A stretch of 64,000 nucleotides of DNA from Cenococcum geophilum 1.58 (Eukaryota > Ascomycota > Dothideomycetes > Gloniales > Gloniaceae). The notes under the pieces were generated by a model. That model saw only the letters and a list, made by a program, of their open reading frames with translations. It did not search any database and was not told the DNA's origin. The stretch spans positions 3,166,341 through 3,230,340 of the forward strand of contig KV748182.1 in NCBI GenBank assembly GCA_001692895.1, written 5' to 3'. A program made the translations under genes and the position numbers. Shown here in pieces: positions 37,486 through 49,661 of the stretch (positions are counted from its first letter, which is position 1; every line of letters starts with the position of its first letter).

Positions 37486-40400
37486 TCATCCACGGCCATC
37501 AAAGGTTTTATCCAGCTTTGCCAGTGCAGCCGCCTTCTCAGCATCAAATTTGGCGCCATGGACTCTTGTTGGGAGTTCTCTCATCACCTGCTGAACAAGA
37601 ACTTCCAGGTCTCTCGGATCCTTGGGTTTGACGGCATGTTGCTTTGATAATGCTGTCCCGGCCCCTGTAGCAGACTTTACAACCTCTTTTCTCCTAAGCA
37701 GTACCTGCCCCTTAGAGTCCATATATGTCTCGTATCCATGTTGATCGAGCACCTCGTTGGGTACCGCGCCCTTAGGTTCTAGCTCCCGAATGACATCCTG
37801 GTTCTCGCGGTTACCTTCCATCAGGAATCGCAAGCACATGATAGCATGTTCGCGAATGTATGGATTGTGCTCGTCATAAGCACAGCAGTTCAGGATGGCT
37901 TCGATGCCACCAAGTGGCCGCACCTGATCTTGTACTTTGCGAGATTTCCACACCAAGGATGAGAGAACAAGTACAGCAAGCTTCTTTAAATTGCGCCACT
38001 CGAAATCAGAAGGTTCATCTTGGGATTCGTCGATAAAAGGTCTCGGTTCTGGCATAAATGTCTCCGGAGGCATTGAATTTATTGCATTTGAACCTTCCGG
38101 CCTTACAATGTCGTATGGCCGCTCGACGGCAACAGGAAGAGTGTCGGTGGAAGGTTGGTTTGTTTTGTCTGTATCGTGTGTGCTTGGACTGCCCTCGGGA
38201 TTGGTATTCCGAGTATCATTAAGATTGGGCGCAGGAGTTAGCGGAGCAGCTGGTATTTGACCCTTCGGTATGGCGGCGTCCAGCTCCTTTAAGAGAGTAA
38301 CCAGTTCACTGGTGATTTCCCAATCGGCCATCATCTTCTTCCATACATCATGTTCCGTCAAGATGGCAAAGAATTCGAGGTATTGATAAACACCTTCGTA
38401 CATCCTTTCCATGTCCCAGAGATTAAGTGGGAAGTCCTCTGGATGTGCATGGCCGGCTCGAATTTGGCCTTGTAAGAATATTAAGGCGCATGTTTGAGGG
38501 ATTATATGACGTCTGAACTCAGTCAATAAGAAATTGACCATATGAACGTCCACGCGCATAGGATAATTTTCTGTGCTATCTTTCCCTAACTCTTTGATTA
38601 CGTCTTTGGAGAAGTTTTGCAAAATTTGTGAGGACTGCCGTGCGCGGAAGATGTTGGTAAGAAGTTTCATAATGACTGCCTGAGCAGGTGAGATAATGTC
38701 CTTGGATCTGCAAAGCGGTTAGTAAATGGCAACCTGGAGTCACTTGCTTGGGTTGGGTTGCATTACTCCCTAAATGCGTGATAAGAGAATGGCATTAGGC
38801 CGTTAGTAAGAATGGCTTCCATAATCTTAACCATGAACTTGAAGTACAGCTCCTCTTCCCGAAGATCCCAAGCAGCGACGAATATGAGGAGCTCTCGTAA
38901 CAGGTTCCTTCCGTTGTCTTGTGCTAGAAGTAGGTGACATCGTACAGTATGCATATTCCTAATGGCAATAACCTCATCAGGAGTAGAACCATAACCGACA
39001 GACCCTTCTCCGGGTGGGACGATGCCGGACATAATGATCATTGGGAGAACTTCAATTTCAGTTGGACCTAGAATCAGTGGAACATCGGTGAGCAAGCCGC
39101 GGCCATCGTCTCCTGGAACAACGTAGTCGTTGTCTTCACTGTCTTCGCCTTCACTCCCATCTTCAGGCCCTTCATCAGCTGTATTGACTGCTGTAGGAGA
39201 TGCTGGTGATATAACGGGTGACGATGGCGAGGCGACATGGCTAACTTGGGCAACAGATGGTCTTTCCGAATATGTCTCAAGACGTTTCATGAGGTCATCT
39301 TTTCCTTGCTGAAGTATTTCGGCACCATATGAAGCAGGGTACGTCATTCGAAAATCTGCTTCGCCGGCAGGCGGGGCATCCGGTATCTCCGCAGTTATCG
39401 GAATGTAAGGGTGAACCTCTTTGAGAGGCGACAAGGAAAGCCCTTTATTCTTCTCCTCTAAAGCGCTTTGGGACTTGCTCTCGGCCTCTGCAGCGGCTTT
39501 AGAGGAAGCAATGACGGACTTGCGCATCCGATCTACCTCGATCTGAAGTTGGTTAATGCTTCGCGCAAGAGCTTGGACATTCTCCTCATTCTTCGCATGC
39601 TGGTCGACAACAGTTCTATACGCGCTAGAGGCGGTCAATTCATCGCGATACTTGGCGATGATATCAGCGTATAATATGTTCCATTTCTAAAACTGTTAGA
39701 ATCTGTATTTCCCCCCAAATTGGTATGTATTCAATCTCCGGAACTACAACTTACATTTTTTTCTTCTTCTGCCATAGATTGCCACCGTTTCTTGCATTCA
39801 GCTGCAATTTCAGTTGCCCCGCCTTTCTCGCCTTTCTCGACAAGATCACGTTTTACTTCTATTCCCATTTTACTGATATATAGAAGGAACGGAGATGAAA
39901 CTGGTTGCTGGGCTGGCTTGGGCGGTATATCTGGCCAGGCAGGATCATTCTTATCCTGCTGCCCCGACGACTTTGTTAGAGGAATTCCCGAGTCTTCGTT
40001 AAGTCGGGGCCAAAATTCAGGTCTGCTGGTCAGGTCGCTAGGATTGTGGGGGAGAACGCTGTCAGTTGAGCTATCAAAAAGTTCAACCCAAAGCATCAAT
40101 TTTCGCCGTTCGTTCCGCGCCACAAGATTGTTCAAGAATTGAAGACAAGTGATCAAGAGCTTCTTGACTATACAGTCGATCGTGTTCAGTAAAGCACACA
40201 TCAATTGTGGAGACAAAATAAACCTACAAGAATTTATCACTGCCTGCCATTTGTCCTCATCTGCTGTCCCAGCTTCCCCATCATAACCACGAGCGGTAAC
40301 CTTAACACAAACGCTTATAAGCTTGAACACTTCTTGATCAAATTGTGACTTAGCAGCAAGGTTTTGTGTCTTGTCTCCTGTTGTGAGCACGTTTCGAGCT

Positions 40401-40870
40401 ATTGAACCCATTTTATTCAGCCGCTCAAGATCCTTGAGGAGGCTTGAGGAATGTGATGCAATTAGCGGGCCAGAGAGGCCTTCGTATTCTGGTGTAGCAG
40501 GTTCGGGGACTGCAAAGCATCGCCTTTCGAGCGAAGGAACGGCAGCTTCGAGGAGCTCACCAAGCTCTTTCCAGACCAGAGAATCTGTACCTATCTCTTC
40601 TCTGCCTATATTTAGAAACCGTCTATATAGAGACTAACCAGTAATATTTAGCTCTAAGATAGAAGCTACTTACCGAACCTCTGGGTTCTTCCTCGTTTCT
40701 TCAAGTGTATTCTTGCATACTGTCACCTCCAGCATATGCATCGTATCATCCCGAATATATCCAGGGGACTTGAAATGAACAGTCCATGGTGCAAGAGCCA
40801 GTCGGAGGCGGGCTGCAAATGGTTTCGCCTTGCTTTGCTGATCCGTTGGTGGTTCTGGCACTGCCGGCAT
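37486..40870 (-). CDS. CTR86: Ataxin-10 / CTR86 homologue with an internal HMG box
   Basis: Modelled as complement of five exons: 40674-40870, 40228-40622, 39755-40167, 38767-39686 and 37486-38707. They sum to 1,049 codons in one frame (1,048 residues). The C-terminal part (about 876-954) has the ataxin-10 signature: LVWKSRKVQDQVRPLGGIEA, CCAYDEHNPYIREHA and RFLMEGNRENQDV. Helical armadillo-like sequence also occurs in residues 1-235 and 540-790. Between them, residues about 280-352 read as an HMG box: PVSSPFLLYISKM, EIAAECKKRWQSMAEEEKN, then KWNILYADIIAKYRDEL, crossing an exon junction. A coiled-coil-like stretch follows (about 353-415), then an acidic low-complexity linker. Yeast Ctr86 is about half this length. 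The exon 4 donor is GTAATG and the exon 2 end is GTAGGT; both are less usual but frame-supported. Confidence 0.85.
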
Positions 40871-41560
40871 GCCGGCGTCTTACGCTCTGCAGGGCAACCG
40901 GTCAATATTTCGTAGTTTAGGGATCGACAGCAACTGTAGGCGTTAAGAAATACAGGGATAGGAGAGAGTGGGAGGTGAAGACTTCGGAGTTTCAAAAGTT
41001 CAGGTTCGTCGAAATATTGCCGCTTACCTATTTTCACTGCTCGCTTGTTAAAACTCTGTATTTCACTAATGTCACCCAGCCTTCTAAGGCTGCTTGTTAA
41101 GCCCACTTGACTAAGGGAGCCCTAAATTATATCTTCTGCTTACTAGCTCCAGGCTAGATAATCATGCAACATGAACCCTTGAAAGGTCGTAATTCCAACG
41201 TTGAAATCTTCCGCTTAACCCAATTTGGCAAGCCGAACGAGTGCCAATCCTGCATCGACCCCACCACCCCGCCATCCTCTTCAGTATTAGGAACGTCAAC
41301 AATGCCAGTGAGGCCGCATGCATTTAACCAAAATTAATTATATCTCTGCAATATTCTCCTATTTTCTGTCACTTTCAACTGAACTTCGTCTCCAAGCACT
41401 CCGGCTCCTCTATAACAATACCACATCGTATCATGTGCAGAACAGCATTTGGGCCCTCTAAATGCAAGCCTTTGAATGCCTATGATCCTTCTATTTCCTT
41501 CTCTATCTCTCCCCCCTTATCAACAAGTAGCTCTACGATAAGGTAGCCAACGTGCTTTAA

Positions 41561-41999
41561 GGCGTGTTCGACTGCAATCCGGAGCTTTTTCAATTTGGCG
41601 TTGATCCGTGGTTTCACCGGCGTCAATTAGAAGATAATTAGTGGCACTTAATCTGGTAGTCGTGCTCAATCTGAAATAAAGCCGACTGTTCGGTTGATCG
41701 TTCTAAAAGACCTCAGATGAGGCTCAAAATTAGCGACCTCGGTAAGGGCGGTAGAGTCATAGTAGGCAATTGGACGAGTGCACGAGTAGAGCTCCAGATT
41801 AATCTGACGCCAAGAGCCTCAATTCAACTACTATATACGGTAAAGGGTGCGAATTTAACGCGGATGCCGATCTAGAGGAGCTCCAGATTAGAAAGTCGCT
41901 AGATTGACCGAACAGACACCTCCAGATCAGATTAAAACTCCAGATCAACTCAGTTCTGAAGCCTCCATATTCAATCTGGAGATGCAACCAAACGCACCC
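41561..41999. mobile_element. MITE-like element, possibly PIF/Harbinger-type
   Basis: The left end GGCGTGTTCGACTGCAATCC and the right end (complement of GGGTGCGTTTGGTTGCATCT) are imperfect inverted repeats, continuing with a CCGGAG/CCAGAT block. It is flanked by TTA/TAA. GG(C/G)TGTGTTCGG-type ends with a 3-bp TWA target suit the Harbinger class. There is no coding capacity. Several internal copies of CTCCAGATTA suggest subterminal repeats. It is old and diverged, so the call is tentative. Confidence 0.55.
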
Positions 42000-42112
42000 T
42001 TACGCTTTGTGTTCCAGATAACCCGTTCAGGCCTTACACCATTCACTCACGGAATTCGCATCAACACGTCTAAGGTGTCTCTAAGCTCGTCAAGCCTATT
42101 ACAAAGTGCGAA

Positions 42113-42405
42113 CTACGGGCATGTGCAAGCGAAGCTCAAAGAGATAGTAGCACGGTTGGGTTCTGGTACTACCTCCGCAACCTGCGGATCTAATTTGAAG
42201 ATAGCTTGTTTATCACTAACCAGATTAGGACTTGCGGGTATCGGATATTGTGGGCCCAAGAGTTTAAGCCTTTCGAGAAGACTTTTCCAGATATCATCCA
42301 ATTGCAATTCTGTCTTAAACTGTTGGCCGCAATTCGTGGCATTAATCGAGTTGAGATTGCTGGGAGTGTTTAAGATGGTTTCGCTTCCATACTTGCGGAG
42401 ATGAT
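42113..42405 (-). pseudogene. Unrecognised coding fragment
   Basis: An uninterrupted minus-strand frame of about 95 codons (LRKYGSETILNTPSNLNS... ending SLSFACTCP then stop) has protein-like composition, with a charged helix DIWKSLLERLKLLG and a Pro-rich linker. It has no start codon or splice partner that I can find. It may be the relic of a gene. Confidence 0.3.
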
Positions 42406-43290
42406 GTAGGGATAGGAGGGAAGCAGACCTACCGATTATTAACTATAAGACGAAACGCATCGTGAACCAAAAAAAAGGGGATAGCTAGGATATTCGACAC
42501 TCATTCTTAGACCCAATCACAACTTGGGTATTGCGAAGATCTGAAATGCTGGCTTATTGTGATCTCTTGGTACTGCCTGGTACTCTCTTGAGAAAATTGA
42601 AATTAATCAAATAACTTGAATCAAACGGCGAACGCTGTTTTCATAAGGGATTTGAGCGCTCAGCGTTCAATAAGACCTTTTCCGCTTGTGAAAGCCGGAC
42701 AAATAGTCTTCTTTACAAACTTCAAGATGATTTTTTTTCGGATTGAAGACTTTGGGAAGTTAAAGGCTTACTGAGAGGAACTTTGAAGGATATTATTAAA
42801 TCTAAATATCTAGGGGGCCTGCGTATGAGCATGCATTACACTCAAGCTTGTGCGGAACTGACTAGGATGAAAGCCTAGGAAACGACAGGTAGCTTAAAGA
42901 ATGTATGTTAATCTCGGTTGAATTTTCGAACCCAGAGTATTCCAACTCCTAAAATGAAAATTGGAAGGAGCCCGCAGATTGTGGAAAGTTGGTGACCATA
43001 CCGATGATAATCTTCACCTGTATAGCAAAGGTGTTGGGAGAGATATGTTAAGGGTGAAACGAATCGCGACAAACACAGATTGCCAAGTCGCCGCGTCAGA
43101 GGGCCCAAGTATCAATCTAGGAACTGGTCTAATGTGAGAATAGTATATGAATAGATACTTCTCATGGGCATAAGACCGTTCCAACATTGCAGGGTGTCAT
43201 CGAATGTAAAATATCGCAACAATTTCCAATCCTCTGAAAAGGTTAAATGAGGGACTTTGGATTGGTTGGTAACTGCGCAAAATGGCAGTT

Positions 43291-45395
43291 CTATGAGTCC
43301 AAATGCTTCAGTCTTGCCGCTCTGAACCTACTAACCTTTTTAGTCTTACCATTTATTTCCTCCACAAGAGGTTCTTCAGACTCTGCTTCCGATGGCATGA
43401 AGCCGCCTTGTTTCTGGATTAAACGATTCCGTATCCTGTGGTATTCTACTGCGACCTCTTGGTTGAATATCATGGGATCCAGACCAGTATCATCCGGTGG
43501 AGAAACACGGTCTTCAGTGACTGGCCGCTCAACAATACTTGAGGCCAAAGTCTTTCCGGGAGGGCCCTCGGGAGTATATCGAGGCACTTTACTGCCTCGA
43601 CCATGGTGATTAGGATCAGAAAAAGCCGAACGCAGTTCATGGGTAGTTCCAGCAGCAGGGCTTGAGTGTGTGGCTCGGCTTGAAGCTGGAGCTTCACGGG
43701 AACTCTTAAAGCGAGAAACTCTGGTAGTCTTCGATTGCACTGAGGGTGCACTATGATATTCATCAGAGGGAGCACTCCGTTCCACGATTACTTCATTTAA
43801 TGGCGGGGTTGGCACTGGCGTAACTTTGGTGTGTTGAGTATTTGTGTTGTGGGCAGTGGGGGCCGGCGATATGTCGAGTTCTTCGGCAAATCTGACAGTC
43901 TTCTTGTCATCCAGCTTTGGGACACTTTTATTATCAAGTCCGGCCGGCTGTTTTTGAACTACAAGCCTGCGAACATCTTCAGCGTATTCGGTAAGAGGAT
44001 TGCTCTCAGGTCGTGGTCCAAGGTTCTCCAACATGCGGGCGTTCAGCCTCTTCTCAAGTTCAAGCATTTCATTTTTGTAATCATCGGTGAGAACTCTACG
44101 GGTGATGCGGCCATATTCATCCTCCTCTTCATCATCAGTCGCAACATATTCACTCTCATAATCTTCATCGGAACCCGAGAATTCGCCGCCGGCATCAAGG
44201 TCAATCTCGGCTACCACAGAACCAACCTCGGAAAGCCCATACTGCAGCATCTCTCTACGGAGAGCAGCATCTTCTGGTGACTCATCGGCAGGTATTACAG
44301 GGTACGAGGCAACTTCATTGTCATTCTTGTCTATTTCAATAACTCTGTTGCCACGATTGAAGGTAAAGGCCGCTAGGTCGTTGTTAAAACCACTAGACGC
44401 TAATCCATCCGGTTTAGTAGATTTCGCAGCGCCCTGTTCAGTTCCCGAAGAGAGGGCTTCCGTTTCCTGTGGAAATAGTAACGATCTAGTCTTCGTGGAG
44501 GATGATGAACTAGAAGACGCCTTCAGATGAGCTGAGTGTTTACCGTCTAGCTTTACTGTTTTGTTACTTTCGGTGACTGAGATGATACCCTTAGCTTCTT
44601 GTAATCCTGGTTGGCGCGAGGGCTTCCTGTCTGTAGCTTGTGTTTCTTCAAACTCGGCTACACCTGTTTTCCGTAACGTGTTTATGATGCCAGGTGCGCT
44701 TTTACTTGGATGTGACAGGGTACTTGCTAGATAAGATTATTAGCGACTGGGTACCAAATAGGTAAATACTGAAATCTTACAAATAACGTTGCCTTCCTCG
44801 TCCAGTTCCTCTTGTATGTCAGTCAAAGGGAGTCCTTCTTCGTCGTCAAGATCCGGCTCCAGTAGGGTCAGCGCAGCTCGCAACTTCTTTTCAGCGGCAT
44901 CAAGCTGCTTCTGTACGGTTTGTGTGTTTTGCTGAACGTCTATAAAAACTTAGTCATGTCTAAAGCGAGCGCATTAGAGGCACTCACAATCCAGTCGTCT
45001 GGAAATCAAATCAATAACTTGTGACGCATTTCGCTGGATACCTTTGCCAAATCCAAGAAGCTCTTTGATCTCTGGAGAGCCTTAGCGCACTACCAGAGAG
45101 GTTTAATTGAGACTCCATACCCTTTTCGTTCACTAGGTCGCCTCCGAAGTATTTACCAATGTTAACCTGCTCAGGTTAGCAAGACTGTTGGCCCAATGGC
45201 AAAAACGAGGGCCATTACTATATCTTCTGTGGTTGGCTGGCCCTTGAATCGTTGGATTTCTTCCTTTAGCCCTTCGTACTCTAGCTCCCACGTCTGCCAG
45301 TGCTGCAACGATTTCCGCAGCTTTGCCACATTCTCCTCTAGCCGTAGTCGGTGTCTCTCCAGATCAACCAGCGGATCTCGTGTAGCGCTCTCCAT
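43291..45395 (-). CDS. BUD27: Prefoldin-like URI / Bud27 homologue
   Basis: Modelled as complement of five exons: 45219-45395, 45121-45166, 44988-45071, 44781-44939 and 43291-44726. They sum to 634 codons in frame (633 residues). The N-terminus is a prefoldin alpha-type coiled coil: LERHRLRLEENVAKLRKSLQ, then NIGKYFGGDLVNEKEIKELL across two small introns, then RLDYVQQNTQTVQKQLDAAE. The long C-terminal part is acidic and disordered, with the conserved EYGRITRRVL segment and a C-terminal SRFRAARLK motif seen in DUF3835. The family is an unconventional prefoldin that helps assemble RNA polymerases and links TOR signalling to translation. Exon 2 is only 46 nt. The start codon lies 95 bp from a Mutator-like element that now separates this gene from TFB3. 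Confidence 0.87.
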
Positions 45396-45490
45396 CTTAG
45401 TTATGGCGAGCGGAATGTCGTCTAAATATAGTTGGAGAGGCTTTCGTGTTCTGGTGACAAAGGACGTCGAAAGTTCCAGTGAGAGAAAGA
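45396..45490 (-). promoter_or_regulatory. Remaining proximal promoter / 5' leader of the URI homologue
   Basis: Only 95 bp separate the URI start codon from the Mutator-like element, the last nine being the target duplication AGAGAAAGA (45482-45490). Any upstream promoter function now has to come from this stretch or from the element itself. The other half of the old intergenic region is 48297-48419. Confidence 0.5.
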
Positions 45491-48296
45491 GGGATTGTCT
45501 AAAGTGCAGAGCTTGGCAATGCACGCGCGGGCCAGCGCGGGCCAGCGTCGGTGCCGCCGAAACGCCGTTCCCCGGTGTTTACATACAAATTTACTATGTA
45601 CGCGACGGGGAACACGCCTTCCTTACCATCCTCCGCCGCCTCCATGCATACCTCATCATCGCTATTACTTTTAAAGCCAATGTCCTCTGCTAAACGTCTA
45701 TACTAATTAAAATCTTAGTGTTTTTAGCTTAATTAATATACCTCCCGTCCACACACGCAAGCCAAGGAAACTTCCTACTAATCTTTCTACTAACCTTTTT
45801 GCCTTAACTGCCGCCCACCTACTCCTCTATAACCCCCCTAATATTAAAAAATAGCGCTAGACCCTTTAGGCAATAAAAAAGGAGATTAAAATGTTATAGG
45901 AGGACTTTAAGGATCGCTAGCTATATATTATAAACTTCTAGTTGCGTTAAAAGAAAGGCGACTTTAATAAAGAGACTTTATTACATAAGGACCTTTACTA
46001 CTATTAATACTAGCGCCTATAGGCTAAAAGTAAAGGAAATAATATCTAGAATAGGTCTATTATTATTATAAAGGAGTATAGTAAAAGAATTTATGTTATT
46101 AAGCTCTACTAACCTAATTACGCAATACCTAACTATATTAAAATTATCCCCTATAGGGACTGTATTAAATATATAAAAATAATAAAAAAGGCTAATAAAT
46201 TTAAGCGTAATAAGAAGCTAAAGGAGTTAGCCGGTAATAAGATGCGGAAAAGATATAGACTAAAGGATATTAAGGACGCAATTAGGTTAAATAATAACCC
46301 TATAGCGCACGCCAAATTTAAGGCTACTAGGGGTACTTTCTTTTAGTTAAAAGATATAATTAACGCTAGTATAGAGTAGAAAGCAAAGAATTCTAATTCT
46401 ATATATTTTAGAGTGGGTTTAAAGGCTAATAAGTAATAGTTAAAGCTAGCGGAGTATCTTAAGGGTGGTAGGTCGCTATATAACTTTCCTAAATAGGCTA
46501 TTTCCAGTAACTCTAAGCAACTTTAAAAAATTTATACTAATTTTGCCAATTAATTAAAGGGCTATAATTATTTAAATATTAGCTATTTTTGCCTAGATAG
46601 TGTTATAAGCAAGGTAACTATATAGGTAGACACCTTTCGGCTTAAAACTCTTACCTACTACAGTGCTTAGCTTATAATAATAGATGCTACTTATAACACT
46701 AATTTAGTTAATTAGTTCCTCTTTACCCTTATAGTCCGTAACTCTTATAGTAAATATCAGCCCTATATATATTTCCTATTAAGCTACTAAAACGCCAGTA
46801 TAATATTAGCCTATTTAAATAAGATAATTAGGTAGTAAGTTATATATATAAGGCTTAGTCACTCCCCCCCCCTAATACCTCTACTAATATTTTAGCCCCT
46901 ATTTTCCCTATTTTTTTCTTATATTTCTAAGGAAATTTAGGCTAATTAGGCATAGGTATAGGGGTTAAGGGGGGTGGAACCCTAGATACTTTATTACTAA
47001 CAATTCTACCGCTAAATAAAAGGCTGTTTAAGAGGCTTTTCTAGGCCCTCCTATATTAACTAAAGTAGTTTAACACCTTCTCTACTAAAGGCACTTTAGT
47101 AAAACCCTTAAATGGAAGTTTAGCGGCAACCAATATAAGGTAACGCTGTAATACTGCCTTATGGCGCTTAAATATAAGCAAACTAAAAGGGGTTGTATAG
47201 ACTCCTTACGTATAGCTATTAAAGCTCTACCTATACTAGACTATAAAAAAGGCTTTAAATATATTTAAAAGGAATTAATTAAGAAGATACCTCTCTAGGC
47301 CTAGTATAAACATAAATATTTAATAATACTGCTTTAAATTAAAATAATAAATACGGTGGAGTCTTAGCATAAAGTCCTTAAATACTTATTTAGTAAGGGA
47401 GAGCTTTATAAAACCTCCCTTACTAGCTGTACTAAGTATGTTATAGTTACTATAAAGGACTATAATATACGCGCCTATACTATAAAGCTTAACTTTTAAA
47501 CTAAAAGACACCCTATAGTGCTTAAGCACCCCTAGATAAAAAGCCTTTCTTATTTAGTATAGTTGTTAATTATAAATAAGCTTAAAATTATAGAAAAGAA
47601 GGATACGGAGTATAACAATAATAATAGTAGAGAGCTCCTAGATAAGGTTAGCTGCTCCTATACCTTTTATTAAACCTATTAACTCCCCTACCGCCATATC
47701 TAGAGCAATAATAAGGTATTTAGCTACCTCCGCTAGAAAGACTTTAAACGATATAAGTATATATAGGAGGACTGTAGCTTTAAAACCTATTAAGGTAAGA
47801 ATAAAGAGTATATTATAAAGGATATTAATAATAATCCTTTTGCTCCTTAGCGTATAAGGCTTATAATAAGGGAGGCCCTTAATAATATTAAGGATCGCTT
47901 CTATTAAATTAAGGAGAAAGCTGCCGCTTTAGAACCTTAAATACGGGAGAAGTTAATAGATTAGTAGCTATTAAAGCTTAATTAAGCCTCTAGTAAGGTA
48001 TAGCATTAGAAAATTAAGGAGTTTATTAAGGAAACTAGTCTTCCTATATTAATAAATAAGTAAGTAAACGCAGGGAACCTCTAAAACACTATAAAATATA
48101 CATACATTTAACTTCTTATATATTTAAAAAACCTTATATTTTTGTATATATAGGGAGATAGTAAGGGGGACGTGTTCCCTATCGCGTACATAGTAAATTT
48201 ATATGTAAACACTGGGGAACGGCGTTTCGGCGGCACCGACGCTGGCCCGCGCTGGCCCGCGCGTGCATTGCCAAGCTCTGCACTTTAGACAATCCC
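45491..48296 (+). mobile_element. Mutator-like DNA transposon (MULE), RIP-degraded
   Basis: A 2,806-bp element with inverted repeats of about 128 bp starting GGGATTGTCTAAAGTGC. Flanking it is a perfect 9-bp duplication AGAGAAAGA (45482-45490 and 48297-48305), which is the Mutator hallmark. The outer 83 bp or so of the two inverted repeats are identical; further in, the differences are transitions. The interior is AT-rich and carries a degraded plus-strand coding region with many in-frame stops (TAG and TAA replacing likely Trp and Gln codons), for example around 46170-46520 where a Lys-rich segment is still readable. It probably encoded a transposase, but no catalytic triad can be assigned. 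It is inserted between the divergent URI and TFB3 genes. Confidence 0.85.
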
Positions 48297-48419
48297 AGAG
48301 AAAGATTGTGAGCGATAACACGGCGAAACTTCGGCTCTGGTACACCCTTCAAGATTGACATCAAACACCCCAAGTTGCTTGAACCTCAAGCCCTACAACT
48401 GCCTACTTCCACTGCAAAC

Positions 48420-49661
48420 ATGTCCCGGGCAGCGCAGCGCGGCGGTGCAACGCCTTCCAAGCGCCTCGCAGAGGATGGCGGTGAGCTGCATGCCCATCTC
48501 TCCAGCCTCAACCTACAAACTCCAACATCTACTGACAAATCCTCAGACATTTGCCCCGTTTGCAAATCGTCGCGGTACCTGAACCCAAACATGCGATTTC
48601 TCGTAAACCCTGAGTGCTACCATAAGATGTGCGAATCATGTGTAGATCGGATCTTTTCACACGGTCCTGCGCCATGCCCAATTGCTGGGTGCCGAAGAAC
48701 ACTGCGAAAGCCAAAGTTTAGGAAGCAGACATTTGAGGATATTCAGGTTGAGAGGGAGGTGGATATAAGACGGAGAATGTCAAAAACGTACGCCACATGT
48801 TTTAGAAACAGTCCTGTTAGGTCCTAGGTGAAAACTGACTCTAATAGTTTCAACCGCCGTGAGGATGATTTCGTTTCATTACTCGCCTATAATGATTACC
48901 TCGAAAAGGTCGAAAATTTTACTTGGAACCTTATAAATGGGGTAGACGTTGAAGAGACAGAAAAGACAATCTCCGCCTACGCGGAAGAAAACCGGAGAGA
49001 AATCTCTCGTAATGAATCCGTAGCAGCTCAAGAAGCCCAGTCCCGTAAAGCCCGCGCTGCTGAAGAACAAGAATTAACTCGGCTAAGGAGAGAAGATGCG
49101 CGACGAGAAGATGAGTTGGAACGGCGAGAAAAGGCAGATATGAGGAGGGGCATAATCAATAAACTGGCCACAACGGATGGCGATGCTACGAGTATTGCAA
49201 GAGAAGGACAAAGAGTGGTTCTGAAAAAGAGCCTGGCTCGGCGAGCAGCAATCGATAAACAGCGGGATAATGACCCCTTCGCAGCTGGAACGGAGAACGG
49301 CGATGCATCTAGTGGAATAATATTCAAAGGTCTTAAGAAACGCGTTGCCCCCACACCAGAGAAACCGTATGATCCATTTGATGGATGGTCAGTAGAAAAT
49401 GAATACTTTGTGCTGCAGGGCCAATACGACTGGGACTGGCTTAGTCAAGCACGGACTGATATACGACATACCGCCGGCGGTTACGATGTCAACGACTACT
49501 GCGCTAGAGCACTGTGTGAAGCATTTTCTGGCTTTGGTGTCTTTATTGAAGATGAAGTTGCAGGAAGAAACGTAGGTTCTGCACAGTCCATTGCCACGGC
49601 AGCGGCAGCAGCAGTTGCAGGAAGCGAAAGGTCTGACGTCAACATGGACGATGTTTTCTGA
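48420..49661 (+). CDS. TFB3: TFIIH subunit Tfb3 / MAT1 homologue (CDK-activating kinase assembly factor)
   Basis: Modelled as join(48420-48787, 48848-49661), 393 residues, with one 60-nt intron (GTACGC to AATAG, with CTGAC as branch-like site). It opens with a low-complexity leader and a C3HC4 RING: Cys45-x2-Cys48, Cys66-x-His68-x2-Cys71-x2-Cys74, Cys86-x4-Cys91. The MAT1 signature follows: KFRKQTFEDIQVEREVDIRR, then a long charged coiled coil. The C-terminal part contains GGYDVNDYCARALCEAFSGF. The family bridges the Kin28 kinase-cyclin pair to core TFIIH in the nucleus and is essential in yeast. Start at 48420 (MSRAAQRGG) is preferred over an in-frame ATG-like codon 45 nt upstream. A Mutator-like element ends 123 bp upstream. 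Confidence 0.93.

Larger units (their letters stand above)
40871..42904. other. Intergenic region with one MITE and a possible gene fragment
   Basis: Upstream of the ataxin-10 homologue. Apart from the 41561-41999 element and the frame at 42113-42405, I see no feature. No gene was recognised in 42410-42904. Confidence 0.45.

Noticed and set aside
41904-42404. 166-codon plus-strand frame
   Set aside because: It starts inside the MITE and the minus strand of its second half looks more protein-like.
42908-43108. 66-codon minus-strand frame with a hydrophobic tail, possible small membrane protein
   Set aside because: Hydrophobic segment GLLPIFILGVGILW is suggestive, but there is no homologue I recognise and it may lie in the 3' region of the URI gene.
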